A stretch of 64,000 nt of DNA from Henckelia pumila (Eukaryota > Streptophyta > Magnoliopsida > Lamiales > Gesneriaceae), in contig NC_133122.1 in NCBI RefSeq assembly GCF_033568475.1, positions 182,113,449 to 182,177,448 of the forward strand. Reading direction: 5' to 3'. A program made the position numbers and the translations under genes. The notes under the pieces were generated by a model. The model did not search any database, was not told where the DNA came from, and worked only from the letters and a program-made list of their open reading frames with translations. This document shows, one piece after another, positions 1 to 10,846 of the stretch (position 1 is the first letter of the stretch; each line of letters starts with the position of its first letter).

Positions 1-81
1 AAAACATGAATAAAGACAAATAAATGAATGCAAACTACTAACAAAATAACATTAAAATATGCAAACAAAACACGACTATCA
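1..81 (-). repeat. Start of the 3' LTR of element F (partial)
   Basis: On the minus strand a G-rich polypurine tract is followed at position 81 by TGATAGTC, the expected TG start of an LTR. Only 81 bases lie in the window. The boundary is inferred from analogy with element D, where the same purine tract directly precedes a recognisable LTR at 33612. Confidence 0.5.
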
Positions 82-97
82 AATACCCCCACACTTA
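82..97 (-). other. Polypurine tract (PPT) next to the 3' LTR of element F
   Basis: Read on the minus strand this is taagtgtgggggtatt, just before the presumed LTR start at 81. The upstream context ctcgagggcgagcaagga is nearly identical to the one before the PPT of element D (about 33573-33610), so this is the plus-strand priming site of an Athila-like element. Confidence 0.65.
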
Positions 98-1560
98 ATC
101 CTTGCTCGCCCTCGAGAAAGTCATGCAAAAACAGAATGAAACAGGACAAACAAGAATCAAGAAATACTACGGAGCACCGGCCTCGGCAATTTTCAAAATT
201 TTCACATCCAACCATATCCAACTCACGAACGTTCTTTTGAAAATTTTAAAACACGGACTAATTTCACCGCACAAACTTATAAACTCCGCAACTCAAATTC
301 AAAACACTCTCTTCCAAATTCAATTCACATATTCATAGATCATGAGGGCTTTTCAAGGTATCATAGGATCAAAATGAATAGACAATTAAATCAACACACT
401 CACAATTGGTCAAATGCAAAGAATTCTAGTGTGTGCGTGTTTCGATCAAAAATGCATACTCATTAAAAGTGTCAATTGACAGTCCATAGGCAAAATTTAC
501 AACCGCTCTCCAATAGTATATTGGGCGACCGTGACTCGGTTAATAGGTCTTAATCAGCTTGTAACGTTAGGCTTGGCTTATGGCTACAAATGAAGGAAAA
601 GTATTCAAAGAGGGAGTAAATTATGCTCTTTTTCTAAAGTCCACTCCTTTTTATTCGGATTTCAACCTCTTTGATATTCAAACTTTTTATTGTTTTTCAC
701 CAACTCATTTTTTTTCTTCGAAACTACCCATTTTTTTCTCTTTTCTTTTTATTTTTCAATTCACACCATTCCATATTCACAAAACAACGTAGGAGCATTA
801 AAATAAATTTGACATTCAACTTACTCCCTTAAAGGTAGGAAATAATGTTTAGGCTATAGGTGGTAGTTGTAGGACCTTGAAACAATGCCAAATGGGGGTT
901 TACCACACGTTTACACGCGTGCCACTCGTTTTTCAATTAAGCTCAAACAAGGTACTAGGGATAAATAATTCAGTGGTTGGCTTGAAAAGCTCAAACGATA
1001 TTCCGAAAAATTGCCTACATCATTCCTAAGTCACAGTTTACCCGTATTGCACCTCGAGGGTTGTCCGAACTTGTTCTAGACATGTCTTAATTCACCGTCA
1101 ATTCATACAAATTTCAATCAGTGCAGAAAAGAAAAATCATCAATAGTAAACGATGATCTTGCACAAAGTTCAGAACTATACACCTCATGTGCTCATGTAT
1201 ACGTGAAAGCTCAACAGGACATCTAAGGATAATTCACGAAAAAAAACTTTAAGCCCAAACATGCAAAGAATGCCTCAATCCTATCTATGTTTGTATGTTT
1301 CAAAGTTCAGATTTAAGCATAATTTACCGAGTATATAAGAGTTCAACCGTCTATTTGGTTCCATCAGTTCAAAATTTTTGTTAGATAGGCATTTGATTCA
1401 GTTACTGAACAACAAAAAGAATTATTCATCATTGGCCAGACTACCATTTCTTTCTCAACTCAATACGAATGCAACACAATGATATGATACTATCATGAAC
1501 AAAAAGCAACAGTGCAACAAAACAAAAGAAATGCATGAATGCACACAGAATGCATGAAAC
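98..1560 (-). other. Long noncoding 3' region of element F between two purine tracts
   Basis: About 1.46 kb with no ORF worth calling. It corresponds in position to 12281-13562 in element A and 32776-33594 in element D. Short ORFs here are low-complexity or antisense and have no recognisable domain. I see no gene in it. Confidence 0.6.
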
Positions 1561-1577
1561 ACCCCCCCACACTTAAA
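1561..1577 (-). other. Internal PPT-like tract of element F
   Basis: On the minus strand the sequence reads tttaagtgtgggggggt, preceded by gaggacaatgcgtag. Element D has the matching context (gggataatgtaagattttaag then tatgggggagag) at about 32741-32775, and element A has aggtttgggggagag at 12266. It lies ~1.46 kb upstream of the PPT that abuts the LTR. Confidence 0.55.
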
Positions 1578-1691
1578 CTACGCATTGTCCTCAATGCTCG
1601 AGAAAGAAACGAACACAACAAACAACAAACCAATGAACAAAAATGTAAAAGGAATGCAATGCAAAGAAAAGTAAAACAAGACTCCCCTGGT

Positions 1692-2695
1692 TTAACGGTT
1701 GGCGTCTTTCTCCTGTTCATGCTCGGGAGGAGGGACATGATCGGCGAATGGAAACTCGAAAGGTGGTGGGAATGGAACAGCCGGTGGAAGCGTGGTAGGG
1801 TCGATCCTGAGCCTCTCAGAAATGCCATGACAAATGTAGTCCAAGGCCTAAAGATTCGAAGCTGTGGCTGCATTGAATGCATTTTGGTGCTGGGCGTAGT
1901 TGGCCAACTCCCTTACAGTGATAGTGGTAGTTTGGCGGGGGAGCGGCATAGGGCGTACGGGATCGTGGACCGCCACGAATTGATTGTCCACCACGAATTG
2001 GCTCCTCCAATAATCTAGTTTTGCATCGATAGCCGCTTTGTCAATGGGCCGTTTTGGTTGCAACCATTCTTTGTCGGGTCGAGATTGCACACCGGTGCGC
2101 AAGCACAGCTATGTGATGATCATCGGGAAGAAAAGACCCGATGTCCTGGAAGTGATCGAATGCCGCATTTGAGCGTGAATCACTCGTCCCACATTGACCG
2201 GCAAATTAAGATCAAGAGCGTAGAGTAGCACGGCACGCTCAACGTGAACTTCACTCGTGTGGGAGATGGGCATCATACGGTGGGTGACGAAGGAGTACCA
2301 AGTGGCCGGACCCATCTGTAGGTATTTCTCCTTAAAGCATTTGAAAGTAACAGGGTCCAGCCAGGCAGCCCCGACAAAGCATTATTGCTGAAGGACATCG
2401 TGCAAATCCGGGTCGAGGGCGATGCTTTGGTGCAAGCTATCATCAACGTCTGGCGTCTCCAACAGACTATTCAGATCTTTGGGCGCATAAGAAACCAAAA
2501 TGCCTCTAACGAAGGCCTTACTATCCGTTCACTCCGCAGCGTTAGCATAAAATTCCCTAACAATAGGGACAATGGCCGGAGACGGTTGTGTACAAAATGT
2601 TCCCCACCCACGGTTCAAGACTTGGGCGGCCACTTCACTCTCGTGAATATCAAGATCAAAACCCCTCTCAATAATAGGGGAGCGATGGAGTTTAG
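1692..2695 (-). pseudogene. Accessory transposon ORF of element F, C-terminal part
   Basis: Continuation of the ORF that starts at 16384. If the 13.6-kb insertion and one copy of CATGA are ignored, the reading frame continues exactly from 16261 into 2695 and runs to a stop at 1692-1694. Four in-frame stops interrupt it: one TGA, one TAA and two TAG, one of them at 1848-1850. The product would be about 375 residues with a segment like FCTQPSPAIVPIVREFYAN, which resembles the family I know as 'putative plant transposon protein', common downstream of Athila-type pol genes. The tail is proline-rich (PPAVPFPPPFEFPF). I see no transmembrane segment or signal peptide, so it is not envelope-like. Function unknown. 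Confidence 0.65.
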
Positions 2696-2700
2696 CATGA

Positions 2701-3363
2701 TGTAGTGACCCGCACCGTTATCTCCTACTAATCAGAAGCTTAAGCATGCATTTAACTTAATCAAATAAAATATCAAAAATAACAGCGAAAACTTAAAAAA
2801 TAATAAAAAATATTGTTTACAACCATATCGAATAAAACCAGTGTATTAACCCAAATACAACTGAAACAAAAGCTTAGACAATAACCCTGTTGGCCCTCAA
2901 TGGCCTAAGCTCTTCTGGAACCACCCGCATCGTCCAGCCGTAGACCTGCCCCATGGAATAGGGTGTCCAGATACAAAAAAGTACGGGACGTGAGCATGAT
3001 AAGCTCAGTACGAGAGTATGAGTATACGGTGTTATGTGTGCATGTATGCAAGTGAACTGGGTACCAAGACTCTCAGGTCAAAAAACAAGCTCATAGACCG
3101 GGCCCAGGGTATATAGCACGCTGCGTCGTCGCATCGGGAGGTGGCTCATATACCCATGGATAATGGTGACCTGATACTAGTACATGTGTCTAACCATAAA
3201 GGTGACTTGACACAAGACTTACGTATCCAACCATCCACAAACTCGTAGGGTGAGCGCCCTACTATAGGATACCTCTAAGGTAAAAGCTCAATATGCTCAT
3301 GTATGCAACATACAGTCATGACATGCTGTATATAAAGGCATATAAAACATGCAATCACATAAT
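2701..3363 (-). repeat. Solo LTR S, first segment
   Basis: Begins tgtagtgacccgcacc on the plus strand and is continued by 15380-16260, together about 1.54 kb. The outer ends are TG...CA, and a perfect 5-bp duplication CATGA flanks the whole (2696-2700 and 16261-16265). There is no internal retroelement region of its own, so it is a solo LTR later split by element A. The minus orientation is favoured because the reverse complement starts TGTAGTAGCCCGG and ends GGTCACTACA, like many plant chromovirus LTRs. Orientation is the uncertain part; the boundaries are firm. Confidence 0.8.
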
Positions 3364-3937
3364 TGATTAAACTTAAAATTTGTAATTATTTATATGTTAA
3401 AAAGTGTGTTTTAAAATTTAAGTTTAATTAAAATTATGAAGTTGTATTATTTTAGTGTTATGTGTTTATATTTAAATGTTTTACTAAAATGTTGTATTTT
3501 ACGGTTTGCGCAGGTTTGGTAAAAATAAAATTACTCAAGCTAAAGAGGTCATAATGGAGTAATCTCAAAACCTGTAGAATCACAAAAGAGACATCTTCAA
3601 CTTTGTAGAAGACAAGAAATTCCAAAAACTTCATTAAGATGATCAAAATAATCAAACATAAAAATGGAGACAAATTTACTTTTACTATGACCAGCTTGGA
3701 GTAAAAATATCATAAGTATTTCATATTTTATCCAAAAGGGGTGAATGAGTTGTCAAAACATATCTACAGACAAAGGGCTACGTGTTATATGCTTTGTGCA
3801 GAAGCAAAATGGGAAGTCTAAGGCATCAAACATGTCAATTAAAGTTGGGTCAATGTATTGACATTCAAGGAGACAAGCACCCACCAACTTTACTATTCCA
3901 TATTTAATGAGTCTTGGACCCTTGCTCTCATTTGGCC

Positions 3938-3945
3938 TATAAATA
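3938..3945 (+). promoter_or_regulatory. TATA box of the element A 5' LTR
   Basis: tataaata in the context ggcctataaatagatgtg, about 575 bp into the LTR. It is the best core promoter in the LTR and would put the U3/R boundary about 30 bp downstream. The same octamer occurs at 14150-14157 in the 3' LTR. Confidence 0.65.
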
Positions 3946-4441
3946 GATGTGTTGTATAAGCTTTGTAGTGTGCAAGAGTGTAGAGAAGTCCTCATTTGTA
4001 AAATAAATATTGTGTGTGTGAGAATAAAAGTTTGAGTGTGCATATTTCTCAAGTTCAAGTATGAAATTTATTTTATCCTTACTCTTGAGTTTCATGTTCA
4101 TGGCAAGCTAAATTTTTTTATGTCAAGGTGAAAAGGTTTTATTGTTGGTCAAGTAAGATTATTTATATTTTGTATATTCTTCTCTTTTTCTATTTCTATT
4201 TTGTTTTTCTAATTGATCCTTATTTGTAGGTATAATTTTGGAAGATTTGTTGTTATCTATTTACATCAAATGCTTGGTACCTTGAATGTGGTTACCTTGA
4301 TTTGTTGTCAAATATGATACAATAAATACTACAATAATTATATACTATAAATATAAGTATCTATTTATAATAAAGTCATATATATTATTTAGACGATAGC
4401 GTGACACTGTCGGTTGTTCTAAATAATATATTGTGATTTGA

Positions 4442-4574
4442 ACTAACATTTACTTTCTCGCATCTAACTTTTACTTTATCGCAACTAACATTTACTTTTC
4501 CGCAACTAACATTTACTTTCTCGCATATAACATTTATTTTTCCGTAACTAACATTTACTTTATCGCATCTAACA
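4442..4574 (+). repeat. Tandem ~24-bp repeats in the 5' LTR of element A
   Basis: About six imperfect copies of actaacatttactttatcg with alternating tctcgcat and ttccgcaa spacers. The same array lies at about 14655-14787 in the 3' LTR. It lies downstream of the TATA box, so it would be in the transcribed part of the LTR. Confidence 0.8.
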
Positions 4575-5169
4575 TAAAGTCATATATTTTATTTAGACGA
4601 TAGCGTGGCTCTGCCGGTTGTTCTAAATGAAATATTGTGATTTGATCTAACATTTACTTTTATGTTAATTTATATTTATGCATTTATATATATATTATGG
4701 GTACCATGTATTAAATATCGGCTGATATTAATATAGTGGGAACTATATTATATGATATACTTGTTTAAATATTTAATTGTTCTTTTTATGTTTATATTTA
4801 TTCATCTATATATATATTATGGGTACCATATATTAAATATCGGTTAATCTGATATTAATATAGTGGGAACTATATTATATGATATACTTGTTTAAATATT
4901 TCATTGTTCTTTAATGTTTATTCTTATTTTAGTTTCTTTTATTTATTTTTATTAAGCAATCTTAAATAAACCAACAATGAACCTTTGAAACCTTGACAAT
5001 TTTATAATTTGTGTATTTGAAGTTTCATAATAATATTTCCATCTATAATATATCATGCTAAAATTAAACTTACAGCATCCTCTCCGTAGATCGATCTCGT
5101 ACTCACGAGTATATTACTTGCAGACAACCTACACTTGGGTGAATTACAATTTAAGTTGTAGCAAGTTTT

Positions 5170-5187
5170 TGGCGCCGTTTCCGGGGA
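5170..5187 (+). other. Primer binding site of element A (tRNA-Asp type)
   Basis: tggcgccgtttccgggga, 6 bp after the LTR end, matches the complement of the 3' end of plant tRNA-Asp with one mismatch. This is the PBS typical of Athila elements. A donor-like gag|gtataa follows immediately (5185-5193). Confidence 0.85.
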
Positions 5188-5243
5188 GGTATAAATTAAG
5201 TTTAATTTTGTTATTATGTAAATAGTATGTTGTTTTTAATTGT

Positions 5244-5331
5244 ATGATTGTTTGGAGTCGTAAACAAAGTGGTAGACTTGTTCGAGTAACTGAAAATATT
5301 TTAAACATGGACGATAATTCTAATAATCAAG

Positions 5332-5423
<92 letters not shown>

Positions 5424-6569
5424 CATCAAGAACATGAACAACCAAGAACACTTAGGCACCATATGAATCAAATAAGAACTAGTACACCATCTTGTTTAGT
5501 TTTTCCTCCTGATGCATCTAATTTCAATTTTAAGCCACAAGTCATTCAACTTTTACCAAATTTTCATGGCTTAGATTCTGAAAATCCATATTTGCATTTA
5601 AGAGAATTTGAGGAGGTTTGCAACACTTATAATGATTAAAATTGTAGCATGGATACTGTTCGATTAAAGCTTTTCCCTTTTTCCTTAAGAGATAAAGCTA
5701 AAACATGGTTGCAAAATTTGAGATCAAGTTCAATAAGATCATGGGAAGAAATGCAACAATTTCTAAAAAAGTTTTTTCCTTCCCATAGAACAAACTCTTT
5801 TAAAAGACAAATTACAACTTTTTCTCAAAAACAAAGGGAAACATTTTAATAATGTTGGGATAGATATAAAGAGTTACTTAATACATGCCCACATCATGGT
5901 TTTGAAATATGGAGGATAGTTTCTCACTTTTATGAAGGTTTAATACCTAAAGATAGGCAAATGATAGAATTCATGTGTAATGGAACTTTTGAAGATAAAA
6001 ACCCAAATGAAGCTATAGAATATTTGGAGTCATTAGCAGAAAATGCTCAAAATTGAGATAATATAGGTTCAATTGAACCACCAAGTAAAACCAATAATTC
6101 AACAAATGGGGGTGGTATTTATCATCTTAAAGATGATGTAGATGTTCAAGCTAAACTTGCATCTTTAGCAAGAAAAATCGAGTCATTAGAAATGAAAAAG
6201 AGTGATCAATTAAAAAGTGTTCAAAAAATTGTTTGTCATATATGTGACACACATGATCACCTTACAAAAAATTGTCCTACTTTGCCTTCATTTAAAGAAT
6301 GTCTCCATGAACAAGCCAATTATGTTAACAATTTTAAAAAACCAACATTAGATCCTTTTTCACAAACATATAATCCTGGTTGGAGAAATCATCCTAATTT
6401 TAGTTGGAGGAACGATAATAATGCACAACCTTCACAATAACCTTTTCACAATAACCAAAGTCATCAAGGTTATGCTCCTTATATCCCACCTCCAAGAAAA
6501 CATTTTGAAGATGAAATTCATGCATACATTCAAAAGCAAGAGTCTATCAATATTCAAAACATTCAATCT
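5244..6569 (+). pseudogene. Gag of element A
   Basis: Nucleocapsid/capsid precursor. A likely start is the ATG at 5307; the frame opens at 5244. A run of about 30 Asn codons is followed by a capsid-like region with FSLRDKAKTWLQNL and RTNSFKRQITTF, then a CCHC zinc knuckle C-x2-C-x4-H-x4-C at about 6232-6275 (CHICDTHDHLTKNC). The capsid part and zinc knuckle are what define it as Gag. Several stops interrupt it (5637-5639, 5847-5852, 6054-6056 and near 6440), so it is a pseudogene in this copy. The order gag then protease then RT is the usual Ty3/Gypsy order. Confidence 0.85.
5333..5423 (+). repeat. (AAT)n microsatellite encoding a poly-Asn run in Gag
   Basis: About 30 uninterrupted AAT repeats in frame, translated as Asn near the Gag N terminus. 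Its length makes slippage polymorphism between copies likely. Confidence 0.95.
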
Positions 6570-7560
6570 ATGAATGATTTGAAAGAAACTCTTGCAAAAT
6601 TTGCATCTGCACTTAATATTCATGAAAAAGGAAAATTTCCATCTCAACCACAACCTAATCCTAAAAATCAAAATCAAGAAAAATTTGATCAAGTAAAATC
6701 TGTTATTACTCTTAGAAGTGGTAAAATAGTTAATGATCCATATAGTGATGAAAACAAAGATCAGTCAAACTCAAAGAGTAAGGATGAAAATCTTGATACT
6801 TTCGAGAAAGATGATACTTTGAGTCCTAAGATTAAGAAAGTTGATGATAAATTATCTGAAATAATATGTGAGTCAAATAAACATGTTCCTTTCCCTCATG
6901 CATTAGTTAATAATAAAAAACAAAAAAATAATTCTGATATTTATGAAGTTTTTAAACAAGTAAAAATAAATATTTCATTATTAGATGCTATTAAACAAGT
7001 GCCTTCTTATGCAAAGTTTTTAAAAGATTTATGTACTGTGAAAAGACAATTGCATGTAAAGAAGAAAGCATTCTTAACGGAGCAAGTAAACTCTATTATT
7101 CAAAATAATTCTACCTTGAAATATAAAGATCCCGGTTGTCCAACAATTTCATGTATTATTGGAAAAAAATAAAATTAAAAAAGCTTTGTTAGATTTGGGA
7201 GCAAGTGTGAATTTAATTCCTTATTCAGTTTATGAAAAGCTTAAGTTGGGAGATTTAAAACCTACATCTGTTACTCTTTTACTAGCCGATAGGTCAATCA
7301 AAATACCTAGAGTTATTGTAGAAGATGTATTAGTTCAAGTTGATAAATTCATATATCCCGTGGATTTTATTGTCTTGGATACACAACCAATAGAAGTACA
7401 TAACGAAATTCCAGTAATATTGGGACGTCCATTTCTAGCAACTTCAAATGCTTTAATTAATTGTCGAAATGGAATAATAAAATTGTCTTTTGGAAATATG
7501 ACTTTAGAACTTAATGTGTTCAATTTATGTAAACAACCAAGTATTAATGAAGATGAAGAT
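6570..7560 (+). pseudogene. Gag-Pro linker and aspartic protease of element A
   Basis: The linker region (6570-7172) contains VITLRSGK and VPSYAKFLKDLCTVKRQ, both characteristic of Athila-type polyproteins. The retropepsin-like domain follows in the next frame from 7159, with LLDLGASVNLIP in place of the DTGA active-site loop and a C-terminal PVILGRPFLATSNA that serves as the flap/ILG signature. The change of frame near 7165 breaks the link between linker and protease. In the family this enzyme cleaves the Gag-Pol polyprotein. Confidence 0.82.
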
Positions 7561-7699
7561 GATAATGCAATAGAAACAATCGTGGAAGAAAATATACACC
7601 AAGAAAACTTAAATCAACAATCTGAAGTTTGTTTAGTGGAAAGTTTTGATTCAAAAAATGTTTTTAAATCAAAGTTATTTAAAGAAATTAATGAACTTG

Positions 7700-9290
7700 A
7701 AGAAGTAAAAGAAAATGATCATCCAAAACTTGAATTAAAACCCTTACCAATAGAACTAAAATATGCTTTCCTTGGTGAAAATCAAACATATCCTATTGTA
7801 ATATCTTCTACCCTCTTACCAAAACAAGAAGAAGATTTAATAACACTACTTAAAAAACACAAAAATGCAATTGGATGGACTTTGCAAGATATAAAAGTTA
7901 TAAATCCTTTAATCTGCACACATAGAATTCACTTGGAAGAAAATGCTAAAATATATCAACAACCACAAAGAAGATTAAATCCACACATGAAAGAAGTTGT
8001 TAAAAATGAAGTTTTAAAACTATTAGATGCCGGAATTATTTATCCAATCTCGGATAGTAAATGGGTAAGTCCAACACAAGTAGTACCAAAAACATCAGGC
8101 ATCACTGTTATAAAAAATGAAAAGGGAGAATTATTACAAGCTAGGATTCCATCTAGTTGGCGTATGTGCATTGATTATAGAAAATTAAATGATGCAACTA
8201 GAAAAGATCACTTTCCGTTACCATTTTTAGATCAAATTTTTAGAGAAAGTGGCAGGTAATCCTTATTATTGTTTTCTTGATGGGTATTCGGGGTATTATC
8301 AAATACCAATATCATTAAAAGATCAAGAAAAAACTACTTTCACTTGTCCGTTCGAAACTTTTGCTTTTAAAAGAATGCCATTTGATTTATGTAATGCCCC
8401 GGCTACTTTTCAAAGATGCATGCTAAGTATTTTTAGTGACATGATTGAAGAATTTGTGGAAGTTTTTATGGATGATATAACTGTTTTTGGAAACTCATTT
8501 GAAAACTGTCTTAAAAATTTGGAAGAAGTTTTAAATAGATGTGAAGAAAAAAATCTTGTTTTAAATTGGGAAAAATGTCACTACATGGTTAAATCCGGAA
8601 TTGTGTTAGGGCATGTCATATCTGAAAAAGGAATTGAAGTTGATAAAGCTAAGGTTGATGTTATTGCTAATTTACCATCACCAAACACGATCAAAGAAAT
8701 TCGATCATTTTTGGGTCATGCGGGATTTTATAGAAGATTTATAAAAAAATTTAGCATAATATCGAAACCAATTTCAAATCTTTTAACAAAAGATGCACAA
8801 TTTGAATGGACTCAAGAATGTGAAACTGCTTTTAAAAAGATAATTAATCTTTTAACTACATCACCTATTTTACAACCTCCTGATTGGTCTTTACCATTTG
8901 AATTAATGTGTGATGCAAGTGATTATGCTGTAGGAGCCGTGTTAGGACAAAGAAAAGAAGGTAAACCTTATGTGATCTATTATGCAAGTAGAACCTTAAA
9001 TAGTGCTCAAATCAATTATTCAACAACTGAAAAAGAATTACTTTCAGTAGTGTTTGCATTAGATAAATTTTGATCCTATTTAATTGGTTCTACTACTATT
9101 GTTTACACTGATCATTCTGCCATAAAATATTTATCAAATAAACAAGATGCTAAGCCGAGATTAATAAGATGGATTTTGTTGTTACAAGAATTTGATCTTG
9201 TAATAAAAGATAAAAAAGGAAAAGAAAATGTAGTAGCCGATCATTTATCAAGAATAATTTCTGAATCATCTCAAAATGAAATACCAATAA
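7700..9290 (+). pseudogene. Reverse transcriptase and RNase H of element A
   Basis: RT copies the element RNA into DNA. Visible motifs: MCIDYRKLNDATRKDHFPLP (about 8165-8225), FLDGYSGYYQIPI, FKRMPFDLCNAPATFQRCM and the catalytic VFMDD (about 8464-8478). A frameshift at about 8245-8250 splits the RT. RNase H follows with [34 protein letters not shown] and TDHSAIKYL, broken by a TGA at 9071-9073. It ends in the conserved [10 protein letters not shown] before integrase. The sequence type (VFMDD rather than FIDD) groups it with element F and separates it from chromoviruses C, E1 and E2. Confidence 0.9.
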
Positions 9291-9399
9291 ATGAAAATTT
9301 TCCGGATGATCAACTATTTTATGCTACTACTATGCCTTGGTTTGCTAATATTATAAATTTTCTTGTGACAAATAAAATGCCTTCTCATTGGAGTTCACA

Positions 9400-10620
9400 A
9401 GATAAAAATAAATTCTTGAAAGAGGTCAAAAAATTTTATTGGGATGATCCTTATTTGTTTAAGTATTGTCCTGATCAAAATTTTCGACGATGCATACCCG
9501 AAAATGAGGTAAGTAGTGTCATTAAATTTTGTCATTCTGAGGCATGTGGAGGTCATTTTTCGTCAAAGAAAACAGTTGCAAAAATCTTTCAATGTGGATT
9601 TTATTGGCCTTTTTATTCAAAGATACACATTCATTTTGCAAATCTTGTGAAAATTGTCAGAAAATGGGTTCAATTTCAAAACGAAACATGATGCCTTTAA
9701 ATTCAATCATGATTATTGAAATATTTGACAGTTGGGGAATAGATTTTATGGGTCCATTTCCATTATCTTTTGGATTCACTTATATTTTAGTGGCTGTCGA
9801 TTATGTTTCAAAATGGATTGAAGCAATTGCATGTAGAACTAATGATCATAAAGTTGTGATAAAATTTTTGAAAGAAAATATTTTTAGTCGATTTGGAATA
9901 CCTAGAGCTATAATAAGTGATGGGGGAAGTCATTTTATAAATAAATCATTTTCTTCGTTGTTAAGAAAATATGGTATTACACATAAAGTTTCTACTCCAT
10001 ATCACCCTCAAACGAATGGTCAGGTTGAACTTGCAAATAAAGAAATAAAACAAATTTTGGAAAAAACAGTCAATCCAAATCGAAAAGATTGGTCTTTAAG
10101 ATTAAGTGATGCATTATGGGCATATAGAACTGCATTTAAAACATCATTGGGGATGTCACCATATAGATTAGTTTTTGGAAAGCATTGTCATCTACCTGTT
10201 GAAATTGAACATAAAGCTTATTGGGCAATTAAAGTGTTTAATACTAATTTAGATGATGCATCTAAATTAATAAAATTGCAATTAAATGAACTAGAAGAAT
10301 TAAGAAATGATGCATATGAAAATGCAAAGATTTATAAAGATAAAACAAAAGCATTTCATGATAAAAATATTATGAGTAAATCTTTTGAAATCGGACAAAA
10401 AGTTTTACTTTATAATTCTCGCTTGCATTTGTTTTCAGGAAAACTTAGATCGCGATGGTCTGGACCACTTATTATTAAATTTGTCTATCCTCATGGTGCT
10501 GTTGATGTTGAAAATCCTAAAAATAATAATGTATTTAAAGTTAATGGGCAAAGACTTAAACCGTTTATAGAAAATGAAGCTCTTAATGAAGAGTTTATGC
10601 CTTTATATGATCCAACTTAA
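9400..10620 (+). pseudogene. Integrase of element A
   Basis: Inserts the cDNA into host DNA. The N-terminal HHCC zinc region (about 9526-9670) has [13 protein letters not shown] in one frame and CKSCENC in another, so a frameshift lies within it. The catalytic core (9700-10200) reads GIDFMGPFP, then ISDGGSHF, then [12 protein letters not shown], giving the D, D-35-E residues. The C-terminal part contains [13 protein letters not shown] and PHGAVDVE. The ORF ends at 10618-10620 and there is no chromodomain, as expected for Athila. Confidence 0.9.
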
Positions 10621-10638
10621 TTGTTACTTATATTTTTA

Positions 10639-10652
10639 TTTTATTTTTGCAG
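10639..10652 (+). promoter_or_regulatory. Splice-acceptor-like site after pol in element A
   Basis: A T-rich run ending in gcag lies 32 bp after the integrase stop (attttatttttgcag|aattg, AG at 10651-10652). With the donor-like gag|gtataa behind the PBS (5185-5193) it could give a spliced RNA carrying the cargo ORFs, as described for the env-like ORF of the related barley Bagy-2 element. Inference from sequence only. Confidence 0.4.
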
Positions 10653-10735
10653 AATTGAGTTCACTTCCCGGTTAAGTGGCGGATAACGGTACTCCGTGAC
10701 TACTTTCAGTCGGTTTTATTTCAATTTCCCAAAAT

Positions 10736-10740
<5 letters not shown>

Positions 10741-10776
<36 letters not shown>
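10741..10776 (+). repeat. (AT)n microsatellite before the cargo ORFs
   Basis: About 17 AT dinucleotides directly upstream of the ATG at 10777. The Ile-Tyr-rich ORFs over it on both strands are artefacts of the repeat. Confidence 0.95.
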
Positions 10777-10778
<2 letters not shown>

Positions 10779-10846
10779 GGATGAAGCTATCAAAAAACTT
10801 GGTAAATATTTTCCATCTGTTTCTAAAAAAGTTCTGATAATGATTT

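Larger units (their letters stand above)
3364..5163 (+). repeat. 5' LTR of element A
   Basis: 1800 bp from TGATTAAAC to GTAGCA, matched along its length by 13576-15374. It holds a TATA box, a tandem array of ~24-bp units at 4442-4574, and two diverged copies of a longer segment containing tatatatattatgggtacca (about 4685 and 4806). Differences from the 3' LTR are concentrated in the first ~470 bp. Confidence 0.93.

Noticed and set aside
1539..2018. 159-codon plus-strand ORF
   Set aside because: Antisense to the minus-strand accessory ORF of element F and without a recognisable domain.
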